In this document: positions 15,927 through 24,523 of the stretch, one piece after another
Position numbering within the stretch: the first letter of the stretch is position 1
How the letters are laid out: each line of letters begins with the position of its first letter
Assembly (NCBI GenBank): GCA_027489965.1
Contig: JAIXZA010000159.1
Span: 1 to 64,000, forward strand
Direction of reading: 5' to 3'
Source of the DNA: Verrucomicrobiaceae bacterium
GTDB taxonomy: Bacteria; Verrucomicrobiota; Verrucomicrobiia; Verrucomicrobiales; Verrucomicrobiaceae
DNA length: 64,000 nt
Notes under the pieces: generated by a model
Seen by the model: only the letters and a program-made list of their open reading frames with translations
What the model was told of the DNA's origin: nothing
Databases searched by the model: none
Position numbers and translations under genes: made by a program

Positions 15927-17528
15927 ATGTTCGCCGATCACTTCCAACCGGAAAAGCTGCTAGCCGTGGGACCTGCAGCCAAGGTTTATCGTGGAGCAGA
16001 ACCAGCGACCGGAAGAAAAGTCCTGATCAAAGCCTTGCTGGCAGATCATGAAGCGATCCATCCGCTGGATCGAGAAAAGCTTCAGCAACTAGCGCCCTCC
16101 CTGATGCAAATCAGGCATCCGCAGATTGCAGGCCTCATCACCCTATTGCCCACCGAAGATGAGTTTGCTCTGATCTATGAGTTCATGCCAGGAATCAGTG
16201 GACGAGCCTTTCCCCAGGAACGGCAACTCAGCGCTGCGGATGTGAAAGCACTCGCCGTGCAGCTCATGAATGCACTTCTCGTCGGCGAGCATTTGCGTCA
16301 GCCTCATGGCGACTTAAAGCCCAGCAATCTGATCCTCAGCGAACACCCAAGGGGTGGCTTTTTCATTCAGGTGCAGGATTGGGGTCTCACCCTAGCCCGC
16401 CACAGCCAGTCCGCAGAGACACTCTGGTTCCGGGCACCTGAGCTTCACGCAGGGGGATTTTTCACCAGCCAAAGTGATCTCTTCACCGCTGGTGCCAGCC
16501 TGTTTTTCCTGGCCACAGGCGCCGCGCCAGCTCAGGGAAACACAACCGAAGAAATTCTGGCCGACCTCAGCACCTTTGATCTTCGAGGATCACTCAGCGT
16601 CATGCGTCCCGACTTGGAGCGTCCATTTGTGGATTGGCTGGCATGGCTACTGAATGCAACACCGCAGCTGCGCCCGGCCTCCGTCGCTCAGGCGCTCGAT
16701 GTGCTGATGAGATCCATGCAAAGCGGCTTTGTCTATCAGGTACAGGAAGCACCACAAATGCAGCCTGGTGCTGCGACTGGGGTATTGATCGCAGGAGCCA
16801 GCTCCGGCCCCATGCCAAGACCTGTCGCCCCACCGAGATCGGCAGCGCCACGCACACCAAGCGCACCTTTGCCCAAACCCATTCAAGCGGCTAACAAAAA
16901 GCCTACCCCTGTCGCCGCACCAACCAAAAAACGCATCACCCAAAAGGGCGTGATTGGCGGCTTGATCAACGTGCTGACCTTGGCGTGTGTGCTCTGGATC
17001 TTCCGACCTTATCCCGACAATGCAGGCTGGAACAAATGGTGGTTAGCTTCAGATGCAGCCGCTGAAACAACTCCTGCAGCCGCAGCCACGCCAGCAGCAA
17101 AGACTTCGGGAATCAAAGGCCGCCATATTCGGATTTTCATCAAAGGCAAAGGCATCCTCAATCTAGCTGAAGTCCAAGTTTTCAGCGGTACAGATAATAT
17201 CGCTTACCAAGGCACCGCCACTCAAAGCAGTGAAGAATGGGGTGGCACACCAGACCTAGCCATCGACGGCAATACCGACGGAATCTTTGATCATAAAAGC
17301 GTGACTCACACACAAGGAAACCAGTCAGACCCAAGTTGGCAGCTCGACCTCGGTCGTGAACTCATACTCAATGAAATCATCATCTGGAATCGAACCGATA
17401 AAGCCGAATACAGTGACCGACTAAAGAACTTCACCGTTCAAGTGCTCAATGCCCAGCAGAGCGTCATTTGGGAAAAGACCGTCAACGAGGTGCCCGCCCC
17501 CAGTGTGAAGTTAGCGCCAGGAGAATAA
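15927..17528 (+). CDS. Transmembrane protein kinase-like protein with extracytoplasmic F5/8 type C (discoidin) domain
   Basis: A 533-residue protein. Residues about 5-265 form an STK-like kinase domain: the glycine loop is degenerate (VGPAAKVYRG), the ATP lysine is in VLIKAL (K35), the catalytic loop is HGDLKPSN instead of HRD (D129, N134), and the Mg2+ loop is QDWGL instead of DFG (D151). A Pro/Ala linker follows, then one TM helix (about 342-359), a second Ala/Thr linker, and a discoidin domain (about 396-533, with NLAEVQVFSGTDNIAYQGTA, LAIDGNTDG and WQLDLGRE). The layout suggests an outside carbohydrate- or surface-binding module connected to an inside kinase or pseudokinase. The degenerate P-loop leaves catalysis open. 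Confidence 0.88.
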   Translation: MFADHFQPEKLLAVGPAAKVYRGAEPATGRKVLIKALLADHEAIHPLDREKLQQLAPSLMQIRHPQIAGLITLLPTEDEFALIYEFMPGISGRAFPQERQLSAADVKALAVQLMNALLVGEHLRQPHGDLKPSNLILSEHPRGGFFIQVQDWGLTLARHSQSAETLWFRAPELHAGGFFTSQSDLFTAGASLFFLATGAAPAQGNTTEEILADLSTFDLRGSLSVMRPDLERPFVDWLAWLLNATPQLRPASVAQALDVLMRSMQSGFVYQVQEAPQMQPGAATGVLIAGASSGPMPRPVAPPRSAAPRTPSAPLPKPIQAANKKPTPVAAPTKKRITQKGVIGGLINVLTLACVLWIFRPYPDNAGWNKWWLASDAAAETTPAAAATPAAKTSGIKGRHIRIFIKGKGILNLAEVQVFSGTDNIAYQGTATQSSEEWGGTPDLAIDGNTDGIFDHKSVTHTQGNQSDPSWQLDLGRELILNEIIIWNRTDKAEYSDRLKNFTVQVLNAQQSVIWEKTVNEVPAPSVKLAPGE

Positions 17529-17622
17529 GTTGCATCTTAGCTGCCTTGGCTTTTCCAAGCACTTCAAATGCGTAAGCTTTGGCTGACGTGTTCTGCCAAG
17601 GCGCTTCAAAATTGCCTCGGAT

Positions 17623-18216
17623 TCAGTTCTCGACTTCGGACCAATTCACACGGTCGTAGATATCGCGGAAATGAAGTTGGATGCCGATCTCATCCAGGGT
17701 GAGGACGGCATCCTCACCATCCAGGATCTCTGGCCACCATTGATTACTGCGTCGATGCACGATCGCGCGCATGGAGTCTTGATGAATCAAAATATAGGCA
17801 GCAAGTCCTGAGATTGCTTGATAGGCCAAGAATTTTTCGCCCTTATCGATGCGCAGAGTGGACTTGGATAAGACTTCGATGATCACCTTTGGATTGGTGC
17901 GGTGCTTAATGTCATCGTCTGCTGGATCACAGATGACCATGACGTCTGGGTAGTAGCCCATTTGGTCGTGTCCCAAGTCGATCTTCAGCTTCATGTCAGA
18001 GACAAAAGCTTCACAAGGCTTGCCTTTGAGACCTTGACGGAGTTCTCCAAAGACATTGCCTGCAATTCGGTTGTGATTACTGGTAGCCCCCGCCATGGCA
18101 TAAACCTGACCATTGGCGAATTCGAGTTTCACATCGCTTTGTGCGTCTTCACGCTCGTATTCTGCCCATGTGTGAATTGGGGGTGGGGCTGGCTGAACTT
18201 TGAGTAAAGCTGACAT
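17623..18216 (-). CDS. Uma2-family (DUF820) putative nuclease-fold protein
   Basis: A 197-residue Uma2/DUF820 protein with the PD-(D/E)XK-like pattern: KLEFANGQVYAMAG, NHNRIAGNVFGEL, YYPDVMVICDP with the conserved Asp, then PKVIIEVLSKST (Glu-x-x-x) and KGEKFLAYQAISGLAAYILI. These are very numerous in Cyanobacteria and PVC bacteria; they are annotated as restriction-endonuclease-like, but most are uncharacterised. It stands alone, convergent with the kinase-discoidin gene, and its start faces a 379-bp region with no supported gene. Confidence 0.9.
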   Translation of the reverse strand: MSALLKVQPAPPPIHTWAEYEREDAQSDVKLEFANGQVYAMAGATSNHNRIAGNVFGELRQGLKGKPCEAFVSDMKLKIDLGHDQMGYYPDVMVICDPADDDIKHRTNPKVIIEVLSKSTLRIDKGEKFLAYQAISGLAAYILIHQDSMRAIVHRRSNQWWPEILDGEDAVLTLDEIGIQLHFRDIYDRVNWSEVEN

Positions 18217-18595
18217 ACGTGTATTTTGCCTTATTGGGTGATCATCGTCAAATGCTGTGTGCTAACGCTGCCTTTGCAGAGGAACCCTTTTCATTTCAAG
18301 GTGCCAGTTGTATTCCTAACCGCTCTTTATCGATGAAAACGAGCCCTTGCTTTGGCGGCTCAAACAAACACATTGGACTACCTCAAACATCACGCGGACA
18401 CTGTATTAACGGCATCTTATTCCCCTGTGCCAACGCCACCACCGGCCCCAGTGCCTTTATGCGCACAACTTAGATTGGATGGCTACTCGAATCTACATCC
18501 TACCACTTCTAGAAAGTGAGATGAGAAGCAATGCTGAGATCATTCTCAGGGTATTGTTGCTTGCACGGTCTCGCAGAGGTCGTGGATATTATAGA
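18217..18595. other. Intergenic region without a supported gene
   Basis: This 379-bp stretch lies between the divergent Uma2 gene and the secreted-protein gene. An 84-codon open frame on + at 18219-18473 has no signal, no recognisable domain and unusual composition, so I do not call it. Two small inverted repeats are visible: CACTT/AAGTG around 18505-18519 and CTGAGA-TCAT-TCTCAG at 18534-18549. They may lie in the promoter or leader of the + gene. Confidence 0.4.
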
Positions 18596-19156
18596 ATGTC
18601 AAAATCCATTCTTCGACTTAAGTTGCTTATGATCTTCCTGTTTTGTAATCGGAGTGCACTAGCCCGATTGGGGGACACTGAGAGAGATTGCTTTATGCGT
18701 TATAGTAGCGCGGTTCAGCTGAAGCAGTTTGGACTCCCCCCCGAACCTTTGATCAAAGGGGCAAAGCACCTCACCTACCATTACCAGGGCTGGAAGATTC
18801 GCGTGGCCCTAGTGAATGGGAAAGTAGAGGCCCAACACTACCAAAAAATAGTTCCTCACCCAACAGGCTCAAAAATCCAGGAGGCTGAACTGCTGGCCAT
18901 GTTGGAGGCGGAGAAGGCGCAACACATCTGGGAACGCCAGGTCATACTTCCAGACAGTGCCCTCAACTTTGGAGCCTCCATCATGCAGTTAACGAGTTTA
19001 GGTCAAAAAATTTGGAAACGCAGCGATGGTGCCGTTGCCTCGCTACTCCCTGGTCAGTTGGAGCTTATGTTTTTTAGCAAGAGTGCAATGGATATCGCGA
19101 GACAAGAAAACAAGGCTACAGAAGAAAAGAAAAAGAATTTAATACCGAAGTTCTAA
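18596..19156 (+). CDS. Small secreted protein with ARLGDTE-type motif
   Basis: A 186-residue protein when started at 18596, which gives a signal peptide (MSKSILRLKLLMIFLFCNRSALA) followed immediately by RLGDTERDCFMRYS. Similar RLGETEAxxxxRYG starts recur in small exported proteins of Verrucomicrobia whose function is not established; this is recalled, not searched. The rest has no recognised domain (HLTYHYQGWKIRVALVNGKV suggests a beta hairpin; a charged Lys/Glu tail ends it). A frame extending to 18479 would put 39 residues before the signal and is disfavoured. The stop codon sits in the loop of a CCGAAGT/ACTTCGG hairpin (19145-19169), a possible weak terminator. Confidence 0.75.
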   Translation: MSKSILRLKLLMIFLFCNRSALARLGDTERDCFMRYSSAVQLKQFGLPPEPLIKGAKHLTYHYQGWKIRVALVNGKVEAQHYQKIVPHPTGSKIQEAELLAMLEAEKAQHIWERQVILPDSALNFGASIMQLTSLGQKIWKRSDGAVASLLPGQLELMFFSKSAMDIARQENKATEEKKKNLIPKF

Positions 19157-19364
19157 GGAAATACTTCGGGTTGCCCATCGGTATAGGTTTCTGGGATCTT
19201 TCGGATCAGGATGCTGTCGTCGCATAGAATTAGGAACTGCCATATACCAGAGTTACTTGCAAAACATTAGCTTTGCAGCTTCGGCTTCCGTCGCTTAACC
19301 CGTATCTCTGATATTATACATGGAATGCTAACGAGATAAGCCATTAAATTGATTCCTGGAAACG

Positions 19365-20345
19365 CTACTCCTTCGCTTTGTCCAGAGCTTCACTCAGGCG
19401 GTATTCGAGTTCGGCGATCTTGTAGCCGTCTTCTCGGGCTTTCTTGCGTGATTCGGCTTCGACGAGATTGAGCTTGGCTTCGAGGTCGGTGATTCGTTTA
19501 TCATCACTGGCAGGAGCCATGCGACCATTTAGGACAGGTTTATCAGGCAGCACTCCCACCGCACTCATGAACTCTTTTTGCACTAAGGCTGCCTTGGCCT
19601 CAGAGGCAGCAAGCTGACGCTGAAGATTGGTGATGCGTGTCTCTGACTGCTGGCGGTAGGATTCCAAAGTTTCGAACGCCTGTGCGATCTGACTTTCGGC
19701 CGTTTCCACCGTGATGGCATTGGCTTTTACGGTCTGGTCCAGTCGTGTGATATCAGCCTGCTGCTCACGCTCACGTTGTTCAGCCTGTTGGCGGTGCTGG
19801 GTCAGATCGCGATGAGACTGATCCAGCCTTTGTTGGAAATCATCTGCACGTTTATTGGAAACAAAGACGGTCTGCTCCATGGCGCTCAGACGCCCGCGCT
19901 CAGAGGAAAGGGCAGCTTCCAGATCGCCAATGCGGGCACGAGTAGGTTCTAACTGCGCCGCGATTTCTCGGGAGCTTGCCAGCTCACTGACCAGTGTTTC
20001 AATCCGCTGTGCGGCCTCATCCTCGCGACGCTGAGAAGCTTCACGCAAAAGCTCGTGGCGTTCCTCCAGCACTTGATAATCAGCTACACCTTTAGCCAAT
20101 TGCTGCTTTAAGGCCGCGGACTCAGCCTCAGCTGCGGCAGAGAGAGACTTCAAGGACTCGGCATGGATCTTCGCATGCTCAGCTTTTTGCGCAGCAGTCT
20201 CCTCGGCCAAGCGTTTGATTTTTTTCTCCTGCAAAAACCAAGCGGCTCCTGTGCCGATGCAGAGAAGCGCGGTCAGCAGTATCCAATGCTCCATTGCCAA
20301 AGGAGCAAAACCGATCACGATGGAAAGCGGGGCTGCAGGGATCAT
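19365..20345 (-). CDS. Membrane-anchored coiled-coil protein
   Basis: A 326-residue protein. One TM helix lies near the N-terminus (HWILLTALLCIGTGAAWFL, about residues 20-38), followed by an almost continuous coiled coil to the C-terminus (heptad-rich, Ala/Glu/Gln/Arg, for example QQAEQREREQQADITRLD). An in-frame start at 20294 (MEHWILL) is also possible. No enzymatic motif is seen. Such proteins act as spacers or scaffolds in envelope or cell-shape systems, which is inference. It is 78 bp downstream of the STN-like gene on the same strand and may be cotranscribed. The gap 19157-19364 before its 3' end holds no recognisable gene. Confidence 0.8.
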   Translation of the reverse strand: MIPAAPLSIVIGFAPLAMEHWILLTALLCIGTGAAWFLQEKKIKRLAEETAAQKAEHAKIHAESLKSLSAAAEAESAALKQQLAKGVADYQVLEERHELLREASQRREDEAAQRIETLVSELASSREIAAQLEPTRARIGDLEAALSSERGRLSAMEQTVFVSNKRADDFQQRLDQSHRDLTQHRQQAEQREREQQADITRLDQTVKANAITVETAESQIAQAFETLESYRQQSETRITNLQRQLAASEAKAALVQKEFMSAVGVLPDKPVLNGRMAPASDDKRITDLEAKLNLVEAESRKKAREDGYKIAELEYRLSEALDKAKE

Positions 20346-20423
20346 AGAGGCAGAATGAACCTGAATTCCGGCCCGCTGTCGAGGACGGATACGGATCTCA
20401 GGTCCAATCCCGGTTACTCCTAC

Positions 20424-20957
20424 TCAACCACCAGCGGGCCCAAAGATGACCGCATGTTGATCATACGAAGCCTTTGCACCTACGATTCTAGCCACATAAT
20501 CAATGGCCTGCGTCAATGGGATGTCGGTCAGGGAAAGTGACAGTGTTTTGGTTTTCAGCGCCTGATCTGAGACGATGAAATTAGGCACTATTTTTCCCTG
20601 CGATGCGTTTTTGGACAGCACTCGCAGTCCATCCAGAGCCTCCTCCACGGTGACATCCGCGAATTCGATCTTGGTTATCTTGACGCCTTCATACTTCTTT
20701 TTCAGCGAGCTCCCTGTGGCCTTCAGCTTTGAGCGCAAATCCATGAGTAGGATACGCGTTTCCTGATGCTTGGGTGCCTGCTGCTCGACCATGCTGAGGA
20801 GCTGATGCGCCTGTTCCAAATCTCCTTTGTAATAGGCCGCTCGGCCCATCTGAAAGAGATTCTCGATGTCATCCGCTGCTCTAACGACTCCTGAACCTGC
20901 GCCCATCACAAGGATGAACGACAAACGAACTCCGATACGATTAAGATACGGTTTCAT
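20424..20957 (-). CDS. Exported TPR plus STN/secretin N-terminal-like domain protein
   Basis: A 177-residue protein with a signal peptide ending near VVRA-ADD (residue 28). Residues about 30-75 form a TPR-like pair (LFQMGRAAYYKGDLEQAHQL). Residues about 90-177 resemble the short STN/N0 domain found in secretins and TonB receptors: KITKIEFADVTVEEALDGL, TLSLSLTDIPLTQAIDYV, YDQHAVIF. There is no secretin barrel. Stand-alone STN-like proteins of this type are known in Verrucomicrobia beside type II/IV secretion genes, but no secretion gene is nearby here. The exact role is unknown. Confidence 0.78.
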   Translation of the reverse strand: MKPYLNRIGVRLSFILVMGAGSGVVRAADDIENLFQMGRAAYYKGDLEQAHQLLSMVEQQAPKHQETRILLMDLRSKLKATGSSLKKKYEGVKITKIEFADVTVEEALDGLRVLSKNASQGKIVPNFIVSDQALKTKTLSLSLTDIPLTQAIDYVARIVGAKASYDQHAVIFGPAGG

Positions 20958-21052
20958 AGTTGGGGGGATTGTCGGGGTTGGTTATCCGACAGTCGAAATT
21001 CCACCAAAAAGCACCGTGAATGACAAGACCAAATTTTGACGCTTCGACACTT

Positions 21053-21685
21053 TTAGGCAGGCAGATCATCTGGCCAACTGATCTCCGTCTCCCCATGCAT
21101 GACTTCGCCTAGCACTGGCACATCCAGATATTGCTGTAGCACCATGCGGTTAGAAATGCTGGCTGCATCCCGCTCATCATGCGCATAATTGAGGATGATA
21201 CCCGCACAGGTAAGCCCACGCGACTGAATGTTTTTAACCGTTAGCAGTGTATGATTGAGGCAGCCTAATTTGTTATTCACGACGACAATGATTGGCAGGC
21301 CGAGTGTGGCAGCAAAATCGGCCATGGTCTCTTTACCGGTTAATGGGACCTCCCAGCCACCTGCACCTTCGACAATCACATGACGGTGCTTTGCCGTGAG
21401 ATTGTAAAAACCTTGACGAGCTATTTCGGGATCGACCGTCGTGTTTTCCAATAAAGCAGCAGCAAATGGTGAAGCAGGAACTTTTAAAAACACAGGATTG
21501 ATCTCATCCACCGTCAAAACACCGCCACTGGCCTGCTGAATCGCCAGGGGATCACGCCGATCCCCACAAGCAAAAGGTTTGAAGCCCACAGCATCTTTCC
21601 CTGCGAGGCGGAGTGCCTCAATCAGCAGACAAGTGACATAGGTTTTGCCTGCGTCTGTATCGGTACCAGTAATGAAATAGTGCAT
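21053..21685 (-). CDS. bioD: Dethiobiotin synthetase
   Basis: A 210-residue ATP-dependent dethiobiotin synthase from the ATG at 21685 (MHYFITGTDTDAGKTYVTCL), where the P-loop begins at residue 7; an upstream in-frame start at 21748 only adds non-conserved residues. Further motifs are GFKPFACGDR, VEGAGGWEVPL and IVVVNNKLGCLNHTLLT. It closes the ureido ring of 7,8-diaminopelargonate using CO2 and ATP, the penultimate step of biotin synthesis. No bioA, bioB or bioF is adjacent. It is divergent from a PAS-AraC regulator gene with 90 bp between the starts. Confidence 0.95.
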   Translation of the reverse strand: MHYFITGTDTDAGKTYVTCLLIEALRLAGKDAVGFKPFACGDRRDPLAIQQASGGVLTVDEINPVFLKVPASPFAAALLENTTVDPEIARQGFYNLTAKHRHVIVEGAGGWEVPLTGKETMADFAATLGLPIIVVVNNKLGCLNHTLLTVKNIQSRGLTCAGIILNYAHDERDAASISNRMVLQQYLDVPVLGEVMHGETEISWPDDLPA

Positions 21686-21700
21686 GTCATCCCAGTCAAA

Positions 21701-21723
21701 GCGGTCAAAAGGCCTGCGGTCAA
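21701..21723. promoter_or_regulatory. Direct repeat GCGGTCAA x2 between bioD and the AraC-type gene
   Basis: Two identical 8-mers start 15 bp apart (21701 and 21716) in the 90-bp divergent intergenic region. AraC-family proteins often bind direct repeats of this size and spacing, so this could be an operator. The evidence is only the repeat and its position. Confidence 0.25.
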
Positions 21724-21775
21724 GACTAGAGGCAGTGATTGCACTCAATCCAGTTTAGCTCATGATAGGGGCTCT

Positions 21776-22609
21776 ATGCGAAATACGACTCTGCTACGTC
21801 CCCGCGAACGGCCTCAAAGAACGAAGGCCGAGATCGCTCGCTGGCGCGCTCAACGCACAGAATGGTTTGCCACACTGGAGCCGACCCTGCTTTCTCAACG
21901 ATTATTCGACCACATCCCTGGCGTCTATTTCTTTGCCAAAGACGCCGAGGGGCACCTCATGTTTGCAAGCCAGGGCCTGCTGAATCGCTACCAGATGAAG
22001 GATGATACGGAGATCATTGGACGGACGGACTTTGATCTGAATCCTGGCAGCATGGCGCAGGCTTATGTCGATGACGACAAACACCTACTCAACGGCCAGG
22101 CCAAGCTGATTGAGCGGATCGAACTCTGGTGGGATCGTCAAGGGATGCCGGACTGGTTCCTGGTGACCAAGCTGCCGATCCTTGCCCTCAATGGCCGGCC
22201 AAAAGGAGTGATGGGGCTTTTACGCAGGCCGGATGCTAGCGAACGCCAGTTACCGGTGTTTCAAACGGTGGCTCAAGCGGTGGAAATCATGCGGCGCGAT
22301 TACGGCAAACCGCTGCTCATTGAGGAGATCGCGACGGCCTGCGGGCAGTCGGTGCGCCAACTCCAGAGGCGATTCCAAACTGCTTTTGCGGTGACTCCGC
22401 AGGAATTTCTCCTCAAGACTCGCGTGCTTTCTGCGGCACGTCTGCTTGAGAACTCGACGGCATCTGTCTCCGAGATCGCAAGGAGTTGTGGCTTCATTGA
22501 TCAGAGTGCTTTCACACAGCACTTCCGAAAGCGCACGGGCATGACTCCGACCGCCTATCGTCAGAGCCAAATGCATCACGCAGGCAAATCTACGCCAACC
22601 ATTCCTTGA
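21776..22609 (+). CDS. AraC-family regulator with N-terminal PAS domain
   Basis: A 277-residue protein from the ATG at 21776 (MRNTTLLRPRERPQRTKAEI); an in-frame ATG at 21680 lies inside bioD and is unlikely. Residues about 40-150 form a PAS-like sensor (LFDHIPGVYFFAKDAEGHLM, IIGRTDFDLNPGSMAQAYVDDD). The last 100 residues are the two-helix-turn-helix AraC domain (IEEIATACGQSVRQLQRRFQ and SEIARSCGFIDQSAFTQHFR). The ligand is unknown. It overlaps the convergent TIM-barrel gene by 20 bp at its end. Control of bioD is possible from position but not shown. Confidence 0.93.
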   Translation: MRNTTLLRPRERPQRTKAEIARWRAQRTEWFATLEPTLLSQRLFDHIPGVYFFAKDAEGHLMFASQGLLNRYQMKDDTEIIGRTDFDLNPGSMAQAYVDDDKHLLNGQAKLIERIELWWDRQGMPDWFLVTKLPILALNGRPKGVMGLLRRPDASERQLPVFQTVAQAVEIMRRDYGKPLLIEEIATACGQSVRQLQRRFQTAFAVTPQEFLLKTRVLSAARLLENSTASVSEIARSCGFIDQSAFTQHFRKRTGMTPTAYRQSQMHHAGKSTPTIP

Positions 22610-23489
22610 GCACTTTCAGGTCGCGAACATGGGCTTCACGGAACTCTTTGAGAACGTCGGCTGATTTAGGATCACCCTTCAGATACTCGACGTGCAGTGA
22701 GATGGGACCTGCGAAACCACGCTCTTTCACCAGCTTCACAAAGTCAGGACTCACCTGCCCTTGGCCGAGTGGACAGCCTTCCGCTTTCCGGCCTTCCCAC
22801 TTGAAGTCTTTGAAATAAACGGCTCCCCAATGATCTGCCGTCAAGGCCGCACTGAGGGGCCACTGAGAGCCACCCTCAACCGTGGCGTGATAGATGTCAT
22901 AACAGAAGGACAATTGAGCAGGCGTATATTCCCGCATGATGGAGTAGATGTCCCAAATGGGGGCTGCGACATAATCTTTTCCGCTGTGATTCTGGACGAG
23001 CGGTTGGATGCCAATCTCTTGGCAGAGTTGGACCAGATCTTTGATCCTTGGACGCAGTTCCTGAACTTGCTCCCAGATTGGCTTCTTCAAATCATATTTG
23101 TAGTACAGCATGCGGAAGCGCTTAATGCCCAATTGAGCTGCTGTCCGAAGCACGGCCTCAGTTCGCTGTTCCTTGCTGACTTCATTGATGCCTGAGGTCA
23201 GAATGGTTAGCTCCAAACCCTGCTTTTTGAGCGCTTCCACATACTTGGGTAGTTCCACTTCGATCTGCTCCGGCTCGATATGCCCTTTAGGACGAATGGG
23301 AGATTCCACACCATTCACACCCATTTCAGCGCCCAGACTAGCGATGTCATCATAGGACAAGCCCTGAAGATGTTTGGTGAAAAAGCAGATTGGGTTGGCT
23401 GCCTTCGATGCGGCTTTCACGCTCGGAGCGAGTGCGAGTGAACCTGCGAAAAGTGAGGCCTGATGGAGGAAAGTGCGGCGATTGGGCAT
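22590..23489 (-). CDS. Exported sugar phosphate isomerase/epimerase-like TIM-barrel protein
   Basis: A 299-residue xylose-isomerase-like TIM barrel (AP endonuclease family 2 fold). The start at 23489 gives a signal of Tat style (MPNRRTFLHQASLFAGSLAL, mature part after SVKAA). Core segments are IASLGAEMGVNGVESPIRPK, LTILTSGINE, IQPLVQNHSGKDY, FCYDIYHATVEGG, WGAVYFKDFKWEG and ISLHVEYL, with His, Asp and Glu at metal positions of the family. Many PVC bacteria have dozens of such exported paralogues; the substrate is unknown. Its gene begins 16 bp after the stop of the metallo-beta-lactamase-fold gene, so they probably form an operon. Confidence 0.9.
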   Translation of the reverse strand: MPNRRTFLHQASLFAGSLALAPSVKAASKAANPICFFTKHLQGLSYDDIASLGAEMGVNGVESPIRPKGHIEPEQIEVELPKYVEALKKQGLELTILTSGINEVSKEQRTEAVLRTAAQLGIKRFRMLYYKYDLKKPIWEQVQELRPRIKDLVQLCQEIGIQPLVQNHSGKDYVAAPIWDIYSIMREYTPAQLSFCYDIYHATVEGGSQWPLSAALTADHWGAVYFKDFKWEGRKAEGCPLGQGQVSPDFVKLVKERGFAGPISLHVEYLKGDPKSADVLKEFREAHVRDLKVLKEWLA

Positions 23490-23505
23490 GGTGAAGTAAA
23501 CGCCG

Positions 23506-24483
23506 CTAAAACAGCGCTGTTTCACCTTCATGCAAGATACGGACACGATCTTCAAGGTGACGCTGAGCTGCCTCATAGGCTAATCTTTCAGCAGGCTCAT
23601 GAATCGGCTCACTGCCGAGAGGGAACGTGTCATGATGCATCGGAATTATGTACTCAGCACCTAGCATGGCAAAGGCATCCAGCGCCTCTTCAGGATTCAT
23701 GTGAACTGGTCGGCCGCTGGGTGCATCATAGGCGCCGATAGGCATTAGAGCGACATCGATCCGAGCACGCTGCCCGATCTCCTGAAAGCCCTCAAACATC
23801 GAGCTATCTCCACAGTGGAACAGAGTGCGTTCAGGACCTTCGATTAAAAATCCACCGAAACCGCGATGGGTGTCATGAATCATGCGTGCCCCCCAATGGC
23901 GAGCTGGCGTCAGTGTGATTTTCAGATCTTTAAATTGAGCCTGCCCCCAAGTATCTAACTCGACAATTTGGCCAAAGCCACAGCGTTTCACAACGCTGCC
24001 GACACCTTGAGGAACAATGATCGGCTGCCCCCTAGCGATCCGGCGCAGGCTCGGCAAATGAAGATGATCAAAGTGGGCATGTGTAATCATGACTAGGTCA
24101 ATTGGCGGCAGGTCACTGGCCCACAAACTGGGGTGACGCACACGCTTTACGGGTCCATGCCAGAGTGCCCAGTTTGGGTCGATGATCAAATTTACCCCAG
24201 CGACTTGGCCAAAAAAACCAGCATGACCTAGCCACGTCACACCGATCTGATCTACCTCAGCTAACGGCACCTCATCAATGACTCGCTTGGGTTTTCGCGG
24301 AGCAAGAATCGTGGGGATGAGAATGCCACCAATGAATTGCAGATTGCGCTTTCTCCAGCCTTCCGTTGGCAACAAACCAACGTGATTTTCGTCTTTCTGA
24401 CCACGAGAAAAGGGGAGACGAACACCTCCAGGGCGGCTCAGAAGAGCAGGCCCACCGTTGTCCGGTGCTGGATCATGTATCAT
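23506..24483 (-). CDS. Metallo-beta-lactamase-fold hydrolase, UlaG/NAPE-PLD-like
   Basis: A 325-residue MBL-fold protein with the metal motif THAHFDHLHLP, further ligands in TPARHWGARM and FHCGDSSMFEG, and a late His in YIIPMHHDTFP. The layout (VTWLGHAGFFGQVAGVNLII, DPNWALWHGPVKRVRHP) fits the NAPE-PLD/UlaG branch, which includes phosphodiesterases and lactonases. There is no signal peptide, so it is probably cytoplasmic or peripheral. It leads a two-gene operon with the TIM-barrel gene. The start at 24483 is 40 bp from the divergent folate gene; a later start is possible, since the first 50 residues are poorly conserved. Confidence 0.9.
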   Translation of the reverse strand: MIHDPAPDNGGPALLSRPGGVRLPFSRGQKDENHVGLLPTEGWRKRNLQFIGGILIPTILAPRKPKRVIDEVPLAEVDQIGVTWLGHAGFFGQVAGVNLIIDPNWALWHGPVKRVRHPSLWASDLPPIDLVMITHAHFDHLHLPSLRRIARGQPIIVPQGVGSVVKRCGFGQIVELDTWGQAQFKDLKITLTPARHWGARMIHDTHRGFGGFLIEGPERTLFHCGDSSMFEGFQEIGQRARIDVALMPIGAYDAPSGRPVHMNPEEALDAFAMLGAEYIIPMHHDTFPLGSEPIHEPAERLAYEAAQRHLEDRVRILHEGETALF

Positions 24484-24490
24484 TAGGTCG

Positions 24491-24513
24491 GTTTACCAAT
24501 AATTACCGTAAAC
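24491..24513. promoter_or_regulatory. Inverted repeat GTTTAC-N11-GTAAAC in a divergent intergenic region
   Basis: Perfect 6-bp arms, AT-rich centre, lying between the start codons of the MBL gene (24483) and the 5-formyl-THF cyclo-ligase gene (24524). It could be an operator for either gene; no regulator is assigned. Confidence 0.3.
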
Positions 24514-24523
24514 TAAAGGCCTC

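Noticed and set aside
18219..18473. 84-codon + strand frame after the Uma2 gene
   Set aside because: No signal peptide, domain or ribosome site, and odd composition with several Cys and Pro clusters; treated as non-coding.
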